Source: Bacteroidota bacterium (GTDB taxonomy: Bacteria; Bacteroidota; Bacteroidia; Flavobacteriales; Flavobacteriaceae). Taken from it: DNA of 64,000 bases. The position numbers and the translations under genes are program-made. Numbering within the stretch: the first letter of the stretch is position 1; every line of letters begins with the position of its first letter. A model generated the notes under the pieces. That model saw only the letters and a list, made by a program, of their open reading frames with translations, made no database searches and was not told the origin of the DNA. The stretch is from contig JAIUNZ010000004.1 in assembly GCA_020161455.1 (NCBI GenBank), positions 124,001-188,000 of the forward strand, read 5' to 3'. This document shows, one piece after another, positions 13,033 through 21,633 of this stretch.

Positions 13033-16000
13033 TTATTCAGAAACTAAAACCCATTCGCCAGAAGCAATCATACTTTCTGCTTTTTTGTATTTCATGGATT
13101 CTGTTTTTCCACTCATTACATGTTTAATTGTAACGGTGTCGTTTCTATTTATTTTTGGAGTTTCACGAACGATAGTTTCAGTAACCTGAGGACGTTGTGA
13201 TGCTGCTTGACCAGCTTCTCTATTTGCACTTTCGCTACTATTAATTTCTTCTTTTGTTTCGGTGTAATTCTCTTTGCGCTTTACTTGACGTGCTTCTTGA
13301 ATAGTATTGTTTTGCTGTGGCAAATCACCTTTAAACAAGAACGAAATCACTTCTTTATTAACGCCATCAAGCATTGCTCTAAATAAGTTGAAGGCTTCCA
13401 ATTTATAAATTAGTAAAGGATCTTTTTGCTCATGAACAGCCAATTGAACCGACTGTTTCAACTCATCCATTTTACGTAAATGCTTTTTCCAAGCTTCATC
13501 AACAATAGCAAGTGTGATGTTTTTCTCAAAATCAGCCACAAGATGTCTTCCTTCTGTATCGAATGCTTTTTTCAAATCGGTAACTACATTCAAACTTTTA
13601 ATTCCATCTGAAAAAGGAACTACGATACGTTCAAATTTGTTGCCTTCATTTTGATAAACATTAGCAATTATTGGGAAAGCTTCTCGTGCACTTCTTTCTG
13701 TTTTTTCTGTATAATAAGCCATTGCCGCTTTATATACTTTACCCGTGATTTCCATTTCAGACATTTTATCAAATTCTGAAGTCGAAATTGGAGATGTAAT
13801 TGAGAAATAACGAATTAATTCGAATTCAAAGTTTTTGAAATCATTCGATCCTTTGGTTTGGCTTACAATCAACTCGCAAGTGTCGTACATCATGTTGGCG
13901 ATGTCTAATTTTAAACGTTCTCCATGCAAGGCGTGACGACGACGTTTATAAACTACTTCACGTTGCGCATTCATAACATCATCATATTCTAGCAAACGCT
14001 TACGTGTACCGAAGTTGTTTTCTTCCACTTTTTTCTGAGCACGTTCAATAGATTTGGTCATCATCGAATGCTGAATCACTTCACCTTCTTTCAAGCCCAT
14101 TCTATCCATAATTTTGGCTACTCTTTCGGAACCAAATAAACGCATCAAATTATCCTCTAAAGAAACATAAAACTGCGAACTTCCCGGATCACCTTGACGA
14201 CCAGCACGACCACGTAACTGGCGGTCAACACGTCGTGAATCGTGACGTTCTGTACCAACGATAGCTAATCCACCAGCGGCTTTTACTTCTGGAGACAATT
14301 TAATATCTGTTCCACGACCGGCCATATTGGTTGCTATAGTTACTACGCCTGGTTTTCCAGCTTCGGCAACAATTTCTGCTTCACTTTTGTGCATTTTGGC
14401 ATTCAATACGTTATGATTAATACCACGCATTTTCAACATTCTACTCAATAATTCGGAGATTTCAACCGAAGTTGTTCCAATTAAAACGGGTCTTCCAGAT
14501 TGTGATAGTTGTGTAACATCTTCGATTACGGCATTGAATTTTTCACGAACTGAACGGTAAATGAAATCTTCTTTATCATTTCTAGCAATAGGTCTATTGG
14601 TTGGAATTTCAACTACATCTAATTTATAAATTTCCCAAAATTCGCCCGCTTCTGTAACAGCAGTTCCAGTCATTCCTGCTAATTTATTGTACATACGGAA
14701 ATAATTCTGAAGAGTAATGGTAGCAAAAGTTTGTGTAGCAGCCTCAATGGTAACTTGTTCTTTGGCTTCAATAGCTTGATGCAAACCGTCAGAATAACGT
14801 CTTCCATCCATGATACGACCAGTTTGCTCGTCAACAATAAGGATTTTGTTGTCCATTATCACATATTCTACATCTTTTTCAAACAAAGTGTAGGCTTTTA
14901 AAAGTTGCGTTAAAGTGTGAATACGTTCTGATTTTATACCAAAGTCTTGAAATAATTTTTCTTTAGCTTCGGCTTCTTTATCTTTTTCTAAATTAAGTTT
15001 TTCAATTTTTGCAATTTCAGTTCCAATGTCTGGAAGAATAAAGAAATCTTCTGATGTGTCTTTGGATAAGAATTTGATTCCCATATCCGTCAATTCTACC
15101 TGATTGTTTTTTTCTTCAATAACAAAATATAATGCTTCATCAACGATTGGCATTTTTCGGTTGTTATCTTGCATGTATTCATTTTCTGTTTTTTGCAACA
15201 AAGCTTTATTCCCTTCTTCACTCAAAAACTTGATTAATGCTTTGTTTTTTGGTAAAGCTCTATACGCTCTCAACAATTGGAAACCACCGTCTTTGGTATT
15301 TCCTTCTTTGATTAAACGTTTTGCTTCGGTCAAAAAGCCACCAGCAATTTGTCGTTGAAGTGCATAAAGATTTTCAATTTTTGGTTTTAATTCAGTAAAC
15401 TCATGTCTATCACCATCAGGAACTGGACCCGAAATAATTAATGGCGTTCTGGCATCGTCAATTAATACAGAATCCACCTCATCCACAATGGCGTAGTTGT
15501 GTTTTCTTTGCACCAAATCTTCTGGAGCATGCGCCATATTATCACGCAAATAATCGAAACCAAATTCGTTATTGGTTCCATAAGTAATATCTGCTTCGTA
15601 TGCTTTTCTTCTTGCATCCGAGTTTGGTGAATGATTGTCAATACAATCCACAGTCATTCCGTGGAATTCAAATAATGGTGCTTTCCATGTACTGTCACGT
15701 CTTGCCAAATAGTCATTCACGGTTACAAGATGAACACCATTTCCGGTTAAGGCATTAAGATAGAGTGGAAGTGTTGCTACTAAAGTTTTACCTTCACCTG
15801 TTTGCATTTCAGCAATCTTTCCTTGGTGTAGAACAATTCCTCCAATCAACTGAACGTCGTAGTGGATCATGTCCCAAGTAATTTCTTTACCCGCTGCATT
15901 CCATGAATTAGACCAAATGGTCTTTTCTCCTTCTAATGTAATATAAGGTTTTGTAGCAGAAAGTTCTCTGTCTTTTGGAGTTGTTGTTACTTCAACAGTA

Positions 16001-16380
16001 GTGTTGTCTTTAAAACGGCGTGCGGTTTCTTTTACAACACCAAAAGCTTCTGGAAGAATTTCTAATAATATTTTTTCTGAAATATCGTAAGCTTCTTTTT
16101 CTAAAACATCCACTTCATTATAAATATCTTCTTTTTTATCAATATCAACGATGCCTTCTGCTTCCAATTTTAAAGCTGCAATTTTAGCATCTTTTTCGGC
16201 TCTGGCATCTTTGATTTTCTGTTTGAATTCAACAGTTTTGCTACGCAATTCATCATTAGATAATGCCATTAAGCTATTTTCGAATGATTTAATTTTATTT
16301 ACTAAAGGTTGTATTGATTTAACATCTTTTTGAGATTTATCTCCAACAAAAGCTTTAAGAATACTATCAATGAAACTCAT
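13033..16380 (-). CDS. secA: preprotein translocase ATPase SecA
   Basis: 1115 residues; the motor that pushes unfolded preproteins through SecYEG at the inner membrane. N-terminal DEAD-like domain with Walker A MQTGEGKT (192-199), VNDYLARRDS, DEVDSVLIDDARTPLI; second motor domain with GTTSVEISELLS, NMAGRGTDI and RRVDRQLRGRAGRQGDPGSSQFY; then wing and scaffold. The length above 1100 with extra insertions is usual for Bacteroidota. The C terminus ends KYKKAESMIASGEWVLVSE and lacks the zinc-binding cysteine tail seen in many proteobacterial SecAs. A monocistronic transcript is likely. Confidence 0.98.
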   Translation of the reverse strand: MSFIDSILKAFVGDKSQKDVKSIQPLVNKIKSFENSLMALSNDELRSKTVEFKQKIKDARAEKDAKIAALKLEAEGIVDIDKKEDIYNEVDVLEKEAYDISEKILLEILPEAFGVVKETARRFKDNTTVEVTTTPKDRELSATKPYITLEGEKTIWSNSWNAAGKEITWDMIHYDVQLIGGIVLHQGKIAEMQTGEGKTLVATLPLYLNALTGNGVHLVTVNDYLARRDSTWKAPLFEFHGMTVDCIDNHSPNSDARRKAYEADITYGTNNEFGFDYLRDNMAHAPEDLVQRKHNYAIVDEVDSVLIDDARTPLIISGPVPDGDRHEFTELKPKIENLYALQRQIAGGFLTEAKRLIKEGNTKDGGFQLLRAYRALPKNKALIKFLSEEGNKALLQKTENEYMQDNNRKMPIVDEALYFVIEEKNNQVELTDMGIKFLSKDTSEDFFILPDIGTEIAKIEKLNLEKDKEAEAKEKLFQDFGIKSERIHTLTQLLKAYTLFEKDVEYVIMDNKILIVDEQTGRIMDGRRYSDGLHQAIEAKEQVTIEAATQTFATITLQNYFRMYNKLAGMTGTAVTEAGEFWEIYKLDVVEIPTNRPIARNDKEDFIYRSVREKFNAVIEDVTQLSQSGRPVLIGTTSVEISELLSRMLKMRGINHNVLNAKMHKSEAEIVAEAGKPGVVTIATNMAGRGTDIKLSPEVKAAGGLAIVGTERHDSRRVDRQLRGRAGRQGDPGSSQFYVSLEDNLMRLFGSERVAKIMDRMGLKEGEVIQHSMMTKSIERAQKKVEENNFGTRKRLLEYDDVMNAQREVVYKRRRHALHGERLKLDIANMMYDTCELIVSQTKGSNDFKNFEFELIRYFSITSPISTSEFDKMSEMEITGKVYKAAMAYYTEKTERSAREAFPIIANVYQNEGNKFERIVVPFSDGIKSLNVVTDLKKAFDTEGRHLVADFEKNITLAIVDEAWKKHLRKMDELKQSVQLAVHEQKDPLLIYKLEAFNLFRAMLDGVNKEVISFLFKGDLPQQNNTIQEARQVKRKENYTETKEEINSSESANREAGQAASQRPQVTETIVRETPKINRNDTVTIKHVMSGKTESMKYKKAESMIASGEWVLVSE

Positions 16381-16405
16381 ATTATTGTTATGTTTTTAAA
16401 GTGTG

Positions 16406-16413
16406 CAAATTTA
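16406..16413 (-). promoter_or_regulatory. -7 box (TAAATTTG) of secA
   Basis: Minus-strand TAAATTTG, 25 bp before the secA ATG, matches TAnnTTTG. A TTTG 17 bp further upstream falls within the terminator hairpin of the preceding small gene, so the two signals overlap. Confidence 0.6.
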
Positions 16414-16417
16414 AACA

Positions 16418-16442
16418 AAAAAAAAGCCCTCAAAGGACTTTT
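16418..16442 (-). terminator. terminator of the DUF2795-type gene
   Basis: On the minus strand AAGTCC-TTTGA-GGGCTT forms a short stem (one G-U) followed by a run of T. It lies between the small gene at 16467 and secA. Confidence 0.6.
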
Positions 16443-16466
16443 CTTTCTTAGTGTTTACTTATTTTT

Positions 16467-16688
16467 TTAATATTCATCCTCGTTCCAAAGATAGTCTTCG
16501 TCAGTTGGATAATCTGGCCAAATTTCTTCCATCGATTCATATATTTCGCCTTCGTCTTCAATTGATTGAAGATTTTCTACTACTTCAAGTGGCGCACCAG
16601 CTCTAATAGCGTAGTCGATTAATTCGTCTTTAGTCGCAGGCCACGGTGCATCGCTTAAATAGGATGCTAATTCTAATGTCCAGTACAT
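16467..16688 (-). CDS. DUF2795-like small protein (73 aa)
   Basis: 73 residues: MYWTLELASYLSDAPWPATKDELIDYAIRAGAP..., then an acidic tail (ESMEEIWPDYPTDEDYLWNEDEY). The N-terminal segment (L-x-x-YL-x-x-A-P-W-P-A-T-K-x-E-L) matches the DUF2795 pattern, whose function is unknown. Cytosolic. It has its own terminator before secA and so is probably independently transcribed. The acidic end suggests a protein partner rather than DNA binding. Confidence 0.85.
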   Translation of the reverse strand: MYWTLELASYLSDAPWPATKDELIDYAIRAGAPLEVVENLQSIEDEGEIYESMEEIWPDYPTDEDYLWNEDEY

Positions 16689-16862
16689 TGTCTATCGGGT
16701 TTAATTTTATGCAAAAATAAATTTATTACTGAAAAAGTCAAGTAAAAAATGATTTATTTTAAAAAAAAGATAAGAACGGCTTTTTTTAAATTCAAATTTT
16801 AAATTCCAAATTCCATTGTTTTCGTTTTTACCGTTGGAGTTTGGGTTTTATTTTCTAGAATT

Positions 16863-17432
16863 TTATTTACGTGGAATCCATTGTACTTCATCTGCGTTCA
16901 AATCGTAAGACAACTTCCGTGCCAATACAAAAAGATAGTCAGAAAGTCGGTTTAGGTATTTGATAACATAGGCATCTGTGGGTTCAATTTCGTTTAAATG
17001 TACTGCTAAACGCTCAGCTCTTCGGCAAACGCAACGAGCAATATGACAATATGACACAGTAGTATGTCCGCCTGGCAAAACAAAATGTGTCATCGGTGGC
17101 AAACTTTCTTCCATCCTATCAATTTCTTTTTCTAAAAACTCAATATCGGATTCTATAATTCCTAAATTTTGAAGTCGTGGTTGACCATTTTTTAGTGTTT
17201 CTTTTTCGGGTGGTGTGGCAAGTATTGCGCCTACAGTAAACAATCGGTCTTGAACTTCTATTAGAACTTTTTTATATAATGAATTGATTTCTTGGTCTCG
17301 AATTAAACCAATATGTGAGTTGAGTTCGTCAACTGTTCCATAACTTTCAATTCGGATGTGGTGCTTTGGAACTCTTGTTCCGCCAAAAAGAGCTGTTGTT
17401 CCTTTGTCGCCTGTTTTTGTATATACTTTCAT
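16863..17432 (-). CDS. cob(I)yrinic acid a,c-diamide adenosyltransferase, PduO type
   Basis: 189 residues; transfers adenosine from ATP to cob(I)alamin to form adenosylcobalamin. The N-terminal VYTKTGDKGTTALFGG (ATP loop), SYGTVDELNSHIGLI, and C-terminal CRRAERLAVHLNEIEPTD, KYLNRLSDYLFVLAR are the PduO/MMAB signatures. The length is typical. It supports the mutase that MeaB protects. It starts 20 bp after a small secreted-protein gene's stop on the same strand's downstream side, so the two may share a transcript. Confidence 0.93.
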   Translation of the reverse strand: MKVYTKTGDKGTTALFGGTRVPKHHIRIESYGTVDELNSHIGLIRDQEINSLYKKVLIEVQDRLFTVGAILATPPEKETLKNGQPRLQNLGIIESDIEFLEKEIDRMEESLPPMTHFVLPGGHTTVSYCHIARCVCRRAERLAVHLNEIEPTDAYVIKYLNRLSDYLFVLARKLSYDLNADEVQWIPRK

Positions 17433-17452
17433 ATGGATTTTAGACTTTAGAT

Positions 17453-17827
17453 TTATAGAAATACATTGTTTTTTAAGAAATATAAACCTGTAATTTTATG
17501 ATGATTGTTAATGGTTATTCTTATTGTTAGGTTCCCGTTTTCAAAAGTAGTGTCATAATTGTAGCGGATTGTGTTTTGTGTATTTATTTTGAAATCTAAC
17601 AAATTATAATTTATTATTGTTCCGTAGTCTTTTTTTATTTTGGTTAAAAAAGAACTATAATATTCTTTTGTCCTTACTTTTTTCATGGCAGGCGAAAAAG
17701 TTTGGTAGATGGTTTCAAATTTTGAAGAATTGAAATTTAAAATAAAATTATCGAAATCAACATTTTGACTTTGTGAAAAGACGTTTGTGTTAATGAGGAT
17801 AATTAATATTAGAAATAGCTTTTTCAA
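17453..17827 (-). CDS. small secreted hypothetical protein (124 aa)
   Basis: 124 residues with a signal peptide (MKKLFLILIILINTNVFSQS). The mature part, FDNFILNFNSSKFETIYQTFSPAMKKV..., followed by alternating strands and ending HHKITGLYFLKNNVFL, resembles DUF3887/NTF2-like periplasmic domains, but the match is weak. It precedes the adenosyltransferase gene in the direction of transcription, with a 20-bp gap. No function assigned. Confidence 0.7.
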   Translation of the reverse strand: MKKLFLILIILINTNVFSQSQNVDFDNFILNFNSSKFETIYQTFSPAMKKVRTKEYYSSFLTKIKKDYGTIINYNLLDFKINTQNTIRYNYDTTFENGNLTIRITINNHHKITGLYFLKNNVFL

Positions 17828-17891
17828 TAGATAATAGAATTGACAATTTTAAAGTCCCAAAGTTACTAAAAATTCAAATGGTTTATTCATC

Positions 17892-18001
17892 TAGCCCTGA
17901 TTGAAGCAAGTATCCTTTTTTGAGAAAATTGCGTCTAGACTGCGAATAGCATGACAAAAAAGATACTGCAAAAAGCATGAATTACATTTCTAAAAATGCC
18001 C
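17892..18001. ncRNA. candidate structured intergenic element
   Basis: Within the 193-bp gap, GTATCCTTTTTTG (17910-17922) pairs with CAAAAAAGATAC (17955-17966) except for one bulge, giving a 12-bp stem. It is flanked by TAGCCCTGATTGAAGC on the left and TGCAAAAAGCATGA on the right. I recall a similar element (TAGCCCTGAT...AAGC...GATA...AAAAGC) scattered in Flavobacterium intergenic regions; this is memory, not a search. Its role is unknown: terminator, small RNA or dispersed repeat. Confidence 0.45.
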
Positions 18002-18020
18002 AAAACTTATGCTTCAATTA

Positions 18021-18719
18021 TTAAAGATGCTCTGTGTTTTGTTGGTCACTTTCAATCATTCCATCACGCAAACGGATGATTCGGTGTGCATATTTGGCTA
18101 TGTCTTCTTCGTGGGTTACTAGGATTACGGTATTCCCATTTTTGTGAATATCATTAAAAAGACTCATAATTTCTACCGAGGTTTTACTATCTAAATTTCC
18201 AGTTGGTTCGTCGGCAAGAATGATTGAAGGATTATTGACTAATGCTCTTGCTACTGCTACACGTTGGCGTTGACCACCAGAAAGTTGGTTGGGTTGATGA
18301 TCCATTCTGTCACTTAATCCAACTTGACTTAAAACTTCTGTAGCACGTATATTCCGTTCGGATTTTGAAAATCCTGCATAGATCATTGGTAAAGCAACAT
18401 TGTCTAAAGCAGTTGTTCTTGGTAAAAGGTTAAATGTTTGAAAAACAAATCCAATTTCTTTGTTTCTTATCTCAGCTAATTGATCATCATGCATTTGTGA
18501 GACATCATTTCCATTAAGAATGTAAGTTCCAGAAGTTGCAGTATCCAAACATCCTAAAAGATTCATTAGGGTTGATTTTCCTGAACCACTTGGCCCCATC
18601 AATGCGACATATTCGCCTTTATTGATTTGTAAATCAATGCCTTTTAAAACATTTATAATTTCGCTACCTAGAACAAAATCTCTTTTAATTTGTTTGATGT
18701 CTATTAACGGATTTGCCAT
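18021..18719 (-). CDS. ABC transporter ATP-binding protein, LolD/MacB type
   Basis: 232 residues: Walker [10 protein letters not shown] (42-50), Q loop [11 protein letters not shown], signature [15 protein letters not shown], Walker [14 protein letters not shown], and H loop VTHE. The [13 protein letters not shown] and [11 protein letters not shown] segments are those of the MacB/LolD group, which drives lipoprotein release or efflux from the inner membrane. No permease gene is next to it, so it must partner with one encoded elsewhere. Substrate unknown. Confidence 0.92.
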   Translation of the reverse strand: MANPLIDIKQIKRDFVLGSEIINVLKGIDLQINKGEYVALMGPSGSGKSTLMNLLGCLDTATSGTYILNGNDVSQMHDDQLAEIRNKEIGFVFQTFNLLPRTTALDNVALPMIYAGFSKSERNIRATEVLSQVGLSDRMDHQPNQLSGGQRQRVAVARALVNNPSIILADEPTGNLDSKTSVEIMSLFNDIHKNGNTVILVTHEEDIAKYAHRIIRLRDGMIESDQQNTEHL

Positions 18720-18799
18720 TTGAGTTATGATTGACGATTAACGATTTTGGAATTATTGAATGTAAATATAGGTATTCAAAACGGCTAATTTGTTACAAG

Positions 18800-19579
18800 T
18801 TAAATTCTAATAATAAAATTTTCTTTCACCTGTTCGCTTCTAAAAAAGACAATTCCCCACTGAAAAGTATCGATAGTTACTGTTACTTTTGGATGATTTT
18901 TAATGATTTCCCAAGCTTCTTCCATTTCTTTTGACCAATGTATGTCATCGAAAATCCAAACTGTTTCATTTGCAATTGTTTGTAATAAAAGCTCAAAATA
19001 TTCTAGTGTCGCTTTTTTGGAATGGTTGCCGTCGAAGTAGATTAGGTTGTAGGTTGTAGGTTGTAGGTTGTAGATTGAAAGGTATTCTTCAAATTTTGTG
19101 GTTACGAATTTTATATTTTGGAATTTGGAATTTTCTAATTGGAATTTTGCAATTTCTTGAGTTTTTGGACAACCTTCTAATGTAGTTATTTTAGCAGATT
19201 CATTTCCTAAAGATAGGGCAGAAGTTGCTAATCCTAGCGAAGTTCCAATTTCTAAAACACTTTCAGGTTGAAAATAATTTGTAATTCTGAAAAGTAATTC
19301 GGCTCTTTTTGGAGAAATTCCAGCAGTGTTGGCAATTTTTGAGATTTGTCTTTTATTTGATTTAAAAACTCTTGAACCTGCACCAAAATCAGTTACTTCA
19401 ATGAATTTTTTGTTTTCTAGAAGTGAATTTCTATATTTTTTTATAATTGAATATTCAGGATATTGTTTCTTGTCATAGAAACATTTGGTCACTAAATTAA
19501 ATACAAATGGAGAATGCACTCCATGTTGGTTTGTTGAATTCCACAGAAAATTTAAATATGATTTAATTAGATGTTTCAT
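18800..19579 (-). CDS. class I SAM-dependent methyltransferase with heptanucleotide tract
   Basis: 259 residues from ATG 19579 (MKHLIKSYLNFLWNSTNQHGVHSPFVF); a TTG at 19588 is possible. SAM-binding motif I is VLEIGTSLGLATSALSL, followed by TLEGCPKTQEIA and IYFDGNHSKKATLEYFELLL, as in O-methyltransferase-like proteins. Between motifs lies a run of 7-bp repeats (19043-19077) encoding NLQPTTYNL. A change of one repeat would shift the frame, so expression may be switchable. Substrate unknown. Confidence 0.85.
   Translation of the reverse strand: MKHLIKSYLNFLWNSTNQHGVHSPFVFNLVTKCFYDKKQYPEYSIIKKYRNSLLENKKFIEVTDFGAGSRVFKSNKRQISKIANTAGISPKRAELLFRITNYFQPESVLEIGTSLGLATSALSLGNESAKITTLEGCPKTQEIAKFQLENSKFQNIKFVTTKFEEYLSIYNLQPTTYNLIYFDGNHSKKATLEYFELLLQTIANETVWIFDDIHWSKEMEEAWEIIKNHPKVTVTIDTFQWGIVFFRSEQVKENFIIRI
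19043..19077. repeat. heptanucleotide tandem repeat inside a coding region
   Basis: Four perfect TAGGTTG units (19043-19070) and one variant, TAGATTG (19071-19077), in tandem. The unit length is not a multiple of three, so slipped-strand gain or loss would truncate the methyltransferase. Confidence 0.9.
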
Positions 19580-19592
19580 TTGACACAAATTT

Positions 19593-19635
19593 CACAAATT
19601 TCACAGATTAATTTGTGAAATCTGTGAATTTTGTG
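19593..19635. repeat. imperfect inverted repeat between methyltransferase and ABC-F genes
   Basis: 19593-19609 pairs with 19619-19635 (17 bp, one mismatch) around a 9-base loop; motifs are CACAGATT and AATCTGTG with CACAAA/TTTGTG outer arms. It lies in the 64-bp gap between two minus-strand genes, immediately before the methyltransferase start, so it could end the upstream transcript start region or be a dispersed palindrome. Confidence 0.6.
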
Positions 19636-19643
19636 TTTGTAAT

Positions 19644-21506
19644 TTATTCAATTTTAGAAGAAAGTTCAAACCAACGCTCTTCGTTTTTTTCCAATCTTTC
19701 AATTACTTTCTGAAGTTCGATGGCTTTTTTCTCAATTTGGTCATCAGCAACTTTTCCTTCTGAAAATAAGTTTTCAATTTGTTTTTTCTCGTATTCTAAA
19801 TCTTTGATTTCTCTTTCGATTTTGTTGAATTCCTTTTGTTCATTGAAATTTAAGCCCGAATTAGTTGGGTTATTTTGTTTCCAATTAGTCTTTTCGGTGC
19901 TTACGTTAGATAAGTTTTTTGGTTCTACACTGTCTTCATACGATCTAAAATCAGAATAATTTCCTGGGAAATCCTCAATCTGACCTTCGCCACGGAAAAT
20001 GAATAAATGATCCACAATTTTATCCATGAAATAGCGATCGTGCGAAACCACAAGCAAGCAACCTGGATAATCCAACAAGAAACTTTCCAAAACATTCAAG
20101 GTAACAATGTCTAAATCATTCGTTGGTTCATCGAGAATTAAAAAGTTAGGATTTTGAATTAAAACCGTACATAGGTACAAGCGTTTTAATTCGCCACCAC
20201 TCAATTTTTCTACAAAATCATATTGTTTTTTGGCATCAAAAAGGAAGCGTTCCAATAATTGTGAAGCAGAAATTATTTTTCCTTTCGTTAATGGAATGTA
20301 TTCGCCATATTCTTTGATTATATCAATAACTTTTTGTCCTGGTTTTGGGTTAATACCGCTTTGTGTATAATAGCCAATTTTTATCGTGTCACCAACAACT
20401 ACTTTTCCAGCGTCTGGCAGCATAGTTTTGGTCAAAATATTCAAGAAAGTAGATTTTCCTGTTCCATTTTTACCAATAATTCCAATCCGTTCGCCTCGTT
20501 GAAAATCGTAGCTAAAGTTGTCTAAAATTGTTTTTTCTTTAAATTTTTTGAACAATTTGTGCAACTCGATAATCTTGCTTCCCATGCGTTCCATGTTGAT
20601 TTCGAGTTCTACTACGTTTTCTTTTCTGCGACTTTCGGCTTTTTCTTTAATCACATAAAAATCATCTTGACGTGATTTTGATTTGGTCGTTCTGGCTTTC
20701 GGTTGACGTCTCATCCAAGCCAATTCTTTCACAAAAAGATTTTGCGCTTTGTCTATAGAAGAATTTTCCATAGCAATACGTTCTTCTTTTTTCTCTAAAT
20801 AATAGGAGTAATTTCCTTTATAAGAATATAATTTTCCGTTGTCTAATTCGATGATTTCGTTACAAACACGTTCTAAGAAAAAACGGTCGTGCGTCACCAT
20901 AAACAGCGTAATGTTTTCTTTTGCAAAATAACTTTCCAGCCATTCTATCATTTCCAAATCCAAATGATTGGTTGGCTCATCCAAAATCAACAAATCAGGT
21001 CGATTAATCAAAATTATCGCTAACGATAAACGTTTTTTTTGTCCACCAGAAAGCGATTTCACTTTAAGTTTTAAGTCATCCAGTTTTAATTTGGAAAGAA
21101 TTTGTTTGAACTGTGTTTCAAAATCCCATGCATTATAACTGTCCATTTCATCAAATGCCAACTGATATTTATCTGCATCTTCTGGATTTTCTAATGCTTT
21201 TTCGTATCGTTCAATTACTTTTAGTATTTCGTTGTCCGAAGCAAAAATACTTTCTTCAATCGTCAATTCGTCTTGCAAATTATTGCTTTGCGACAAAAAC
21301 GCCATGTTCAATCCTTTTCGGACTACTACTTGTCCGCTATCTGCTTCATCTTCGCCGTTAATAATCTTCATGATACAGGTTTTTCCCGAACCATTTTTGG
21401 CAATAAATGCAATTTTTTGGTCTTTATTGATGCCAAAAGAGATGTCTTTAAATAATACACGTTCGCCAAAAGCTTTGGATATATTTTCTACTGAAAGGTA
21501 ATTCAT
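19644..21506 (-). CDS. ABC-F family ATPase (Uup-like)
   Basis: 620 residues with two ABC cassettes and no membrane domain: first Walker A AKNGSGKT (36-43), signature LSGGQKKRLSLA, Walker B LLILDEPTNHLDLE; then a linker with RRQPKARTTKSKSRQDDF, second Walker A GKNGTGKST, LSGGELKRLYL and LDEPTNDLD. The C-terminal coiled coil (about 545-618, EFNKIEREIKDLEYEKKQIE) is typical of Uup. ABC-F proteins act on the ribosome (or, for Uup, also DNA precise excision) rather than in transport. Which subfamily role applies is not settled. Confidence 0.93.
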   Translation of the reverse strand: MNYLSVENISKAFGERVLFKDISFGINKDQKIAFIAKNGSGKTCIMKIINGEDEADSGQVVVRKGLNMAFLSQSNNLQDELTIEESIFASDNEILKVIERYEKALENPEDADKYQLAFDEMDSYNAWDFETQFKQILSKLKLDDLKLKVKSLSGGQKKRLSLAIILINRPDLLILDEPTNHLDLEMIEWLESYFAKENITLFMVTHDRFFLERVCNEIIELDNGKLYSYKGNYSYYLEKKEERIAMENSSIDKAQNLFVKELAWMRRQPKARTTKSKSRQDDFYVIKEKAESRRKENVVELEINMERMGSKIIELHKLFKKFKEKTILDNFSYDFQRGERIGIIGKNGTGKSTFLNILTKTMLPDAGKVVVGDTIKIGYYTQSGINPKPGQKVIDIIKEYGEYIPLTKGKIISASQLLERFLFDAKKQYDFVEKLSGGELKRLYLCTVLIQNPNFLILDEPTNDLDIVTLNVLESFLLDYPGCLLVVSHDRYFMDKIVDHLFIFRGEGQIEDFPGNYSDFRSYEDSVEPKNLSNVSTEKTNWKQNNPTNSGLNFNEQKEFNKIEREIKDLEYEKKQIENLFSEGKVADDQIEKKAIELQKVIERLEKNEERWFELSSKIE

Positions 21507-21599
21507 TTTAATTTGAAGATTTGATAATTGTTAATTTTAAAATTAACTGGTTTGCAAAAGTAGTACATTATTTATTAAGAGCATTTTCAAATTTTCAAA

Positions 21600-21629
21600 T
21601 TGTAACATTTTCAAATTACCCTATATTTG
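21600..21629 (+). promoter_or_regulatory. promoter of the glycosyltransferase gene (TTG-N19-TATATTTG)
   Basis: TTG at 21600-21602, exactly 19 bp, then TATATTTG at 21622-21629: a full match to the Bacteroidota primary sigma consensus. The start codon at 21634 is only 5 bp beyond, so the message would be leaderless or nearly so. Confidence 0.7.
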
Positions 21630-21633
21630 TCAA

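Noticed and set aside
15104..15358. Plus-strand open frame inside secA
   Set aside because: Shadow of the SecA frame; composition of an antisense frame and no start signal. The same holds for other antisense frames across 22-25 kb and 46-48 kb.
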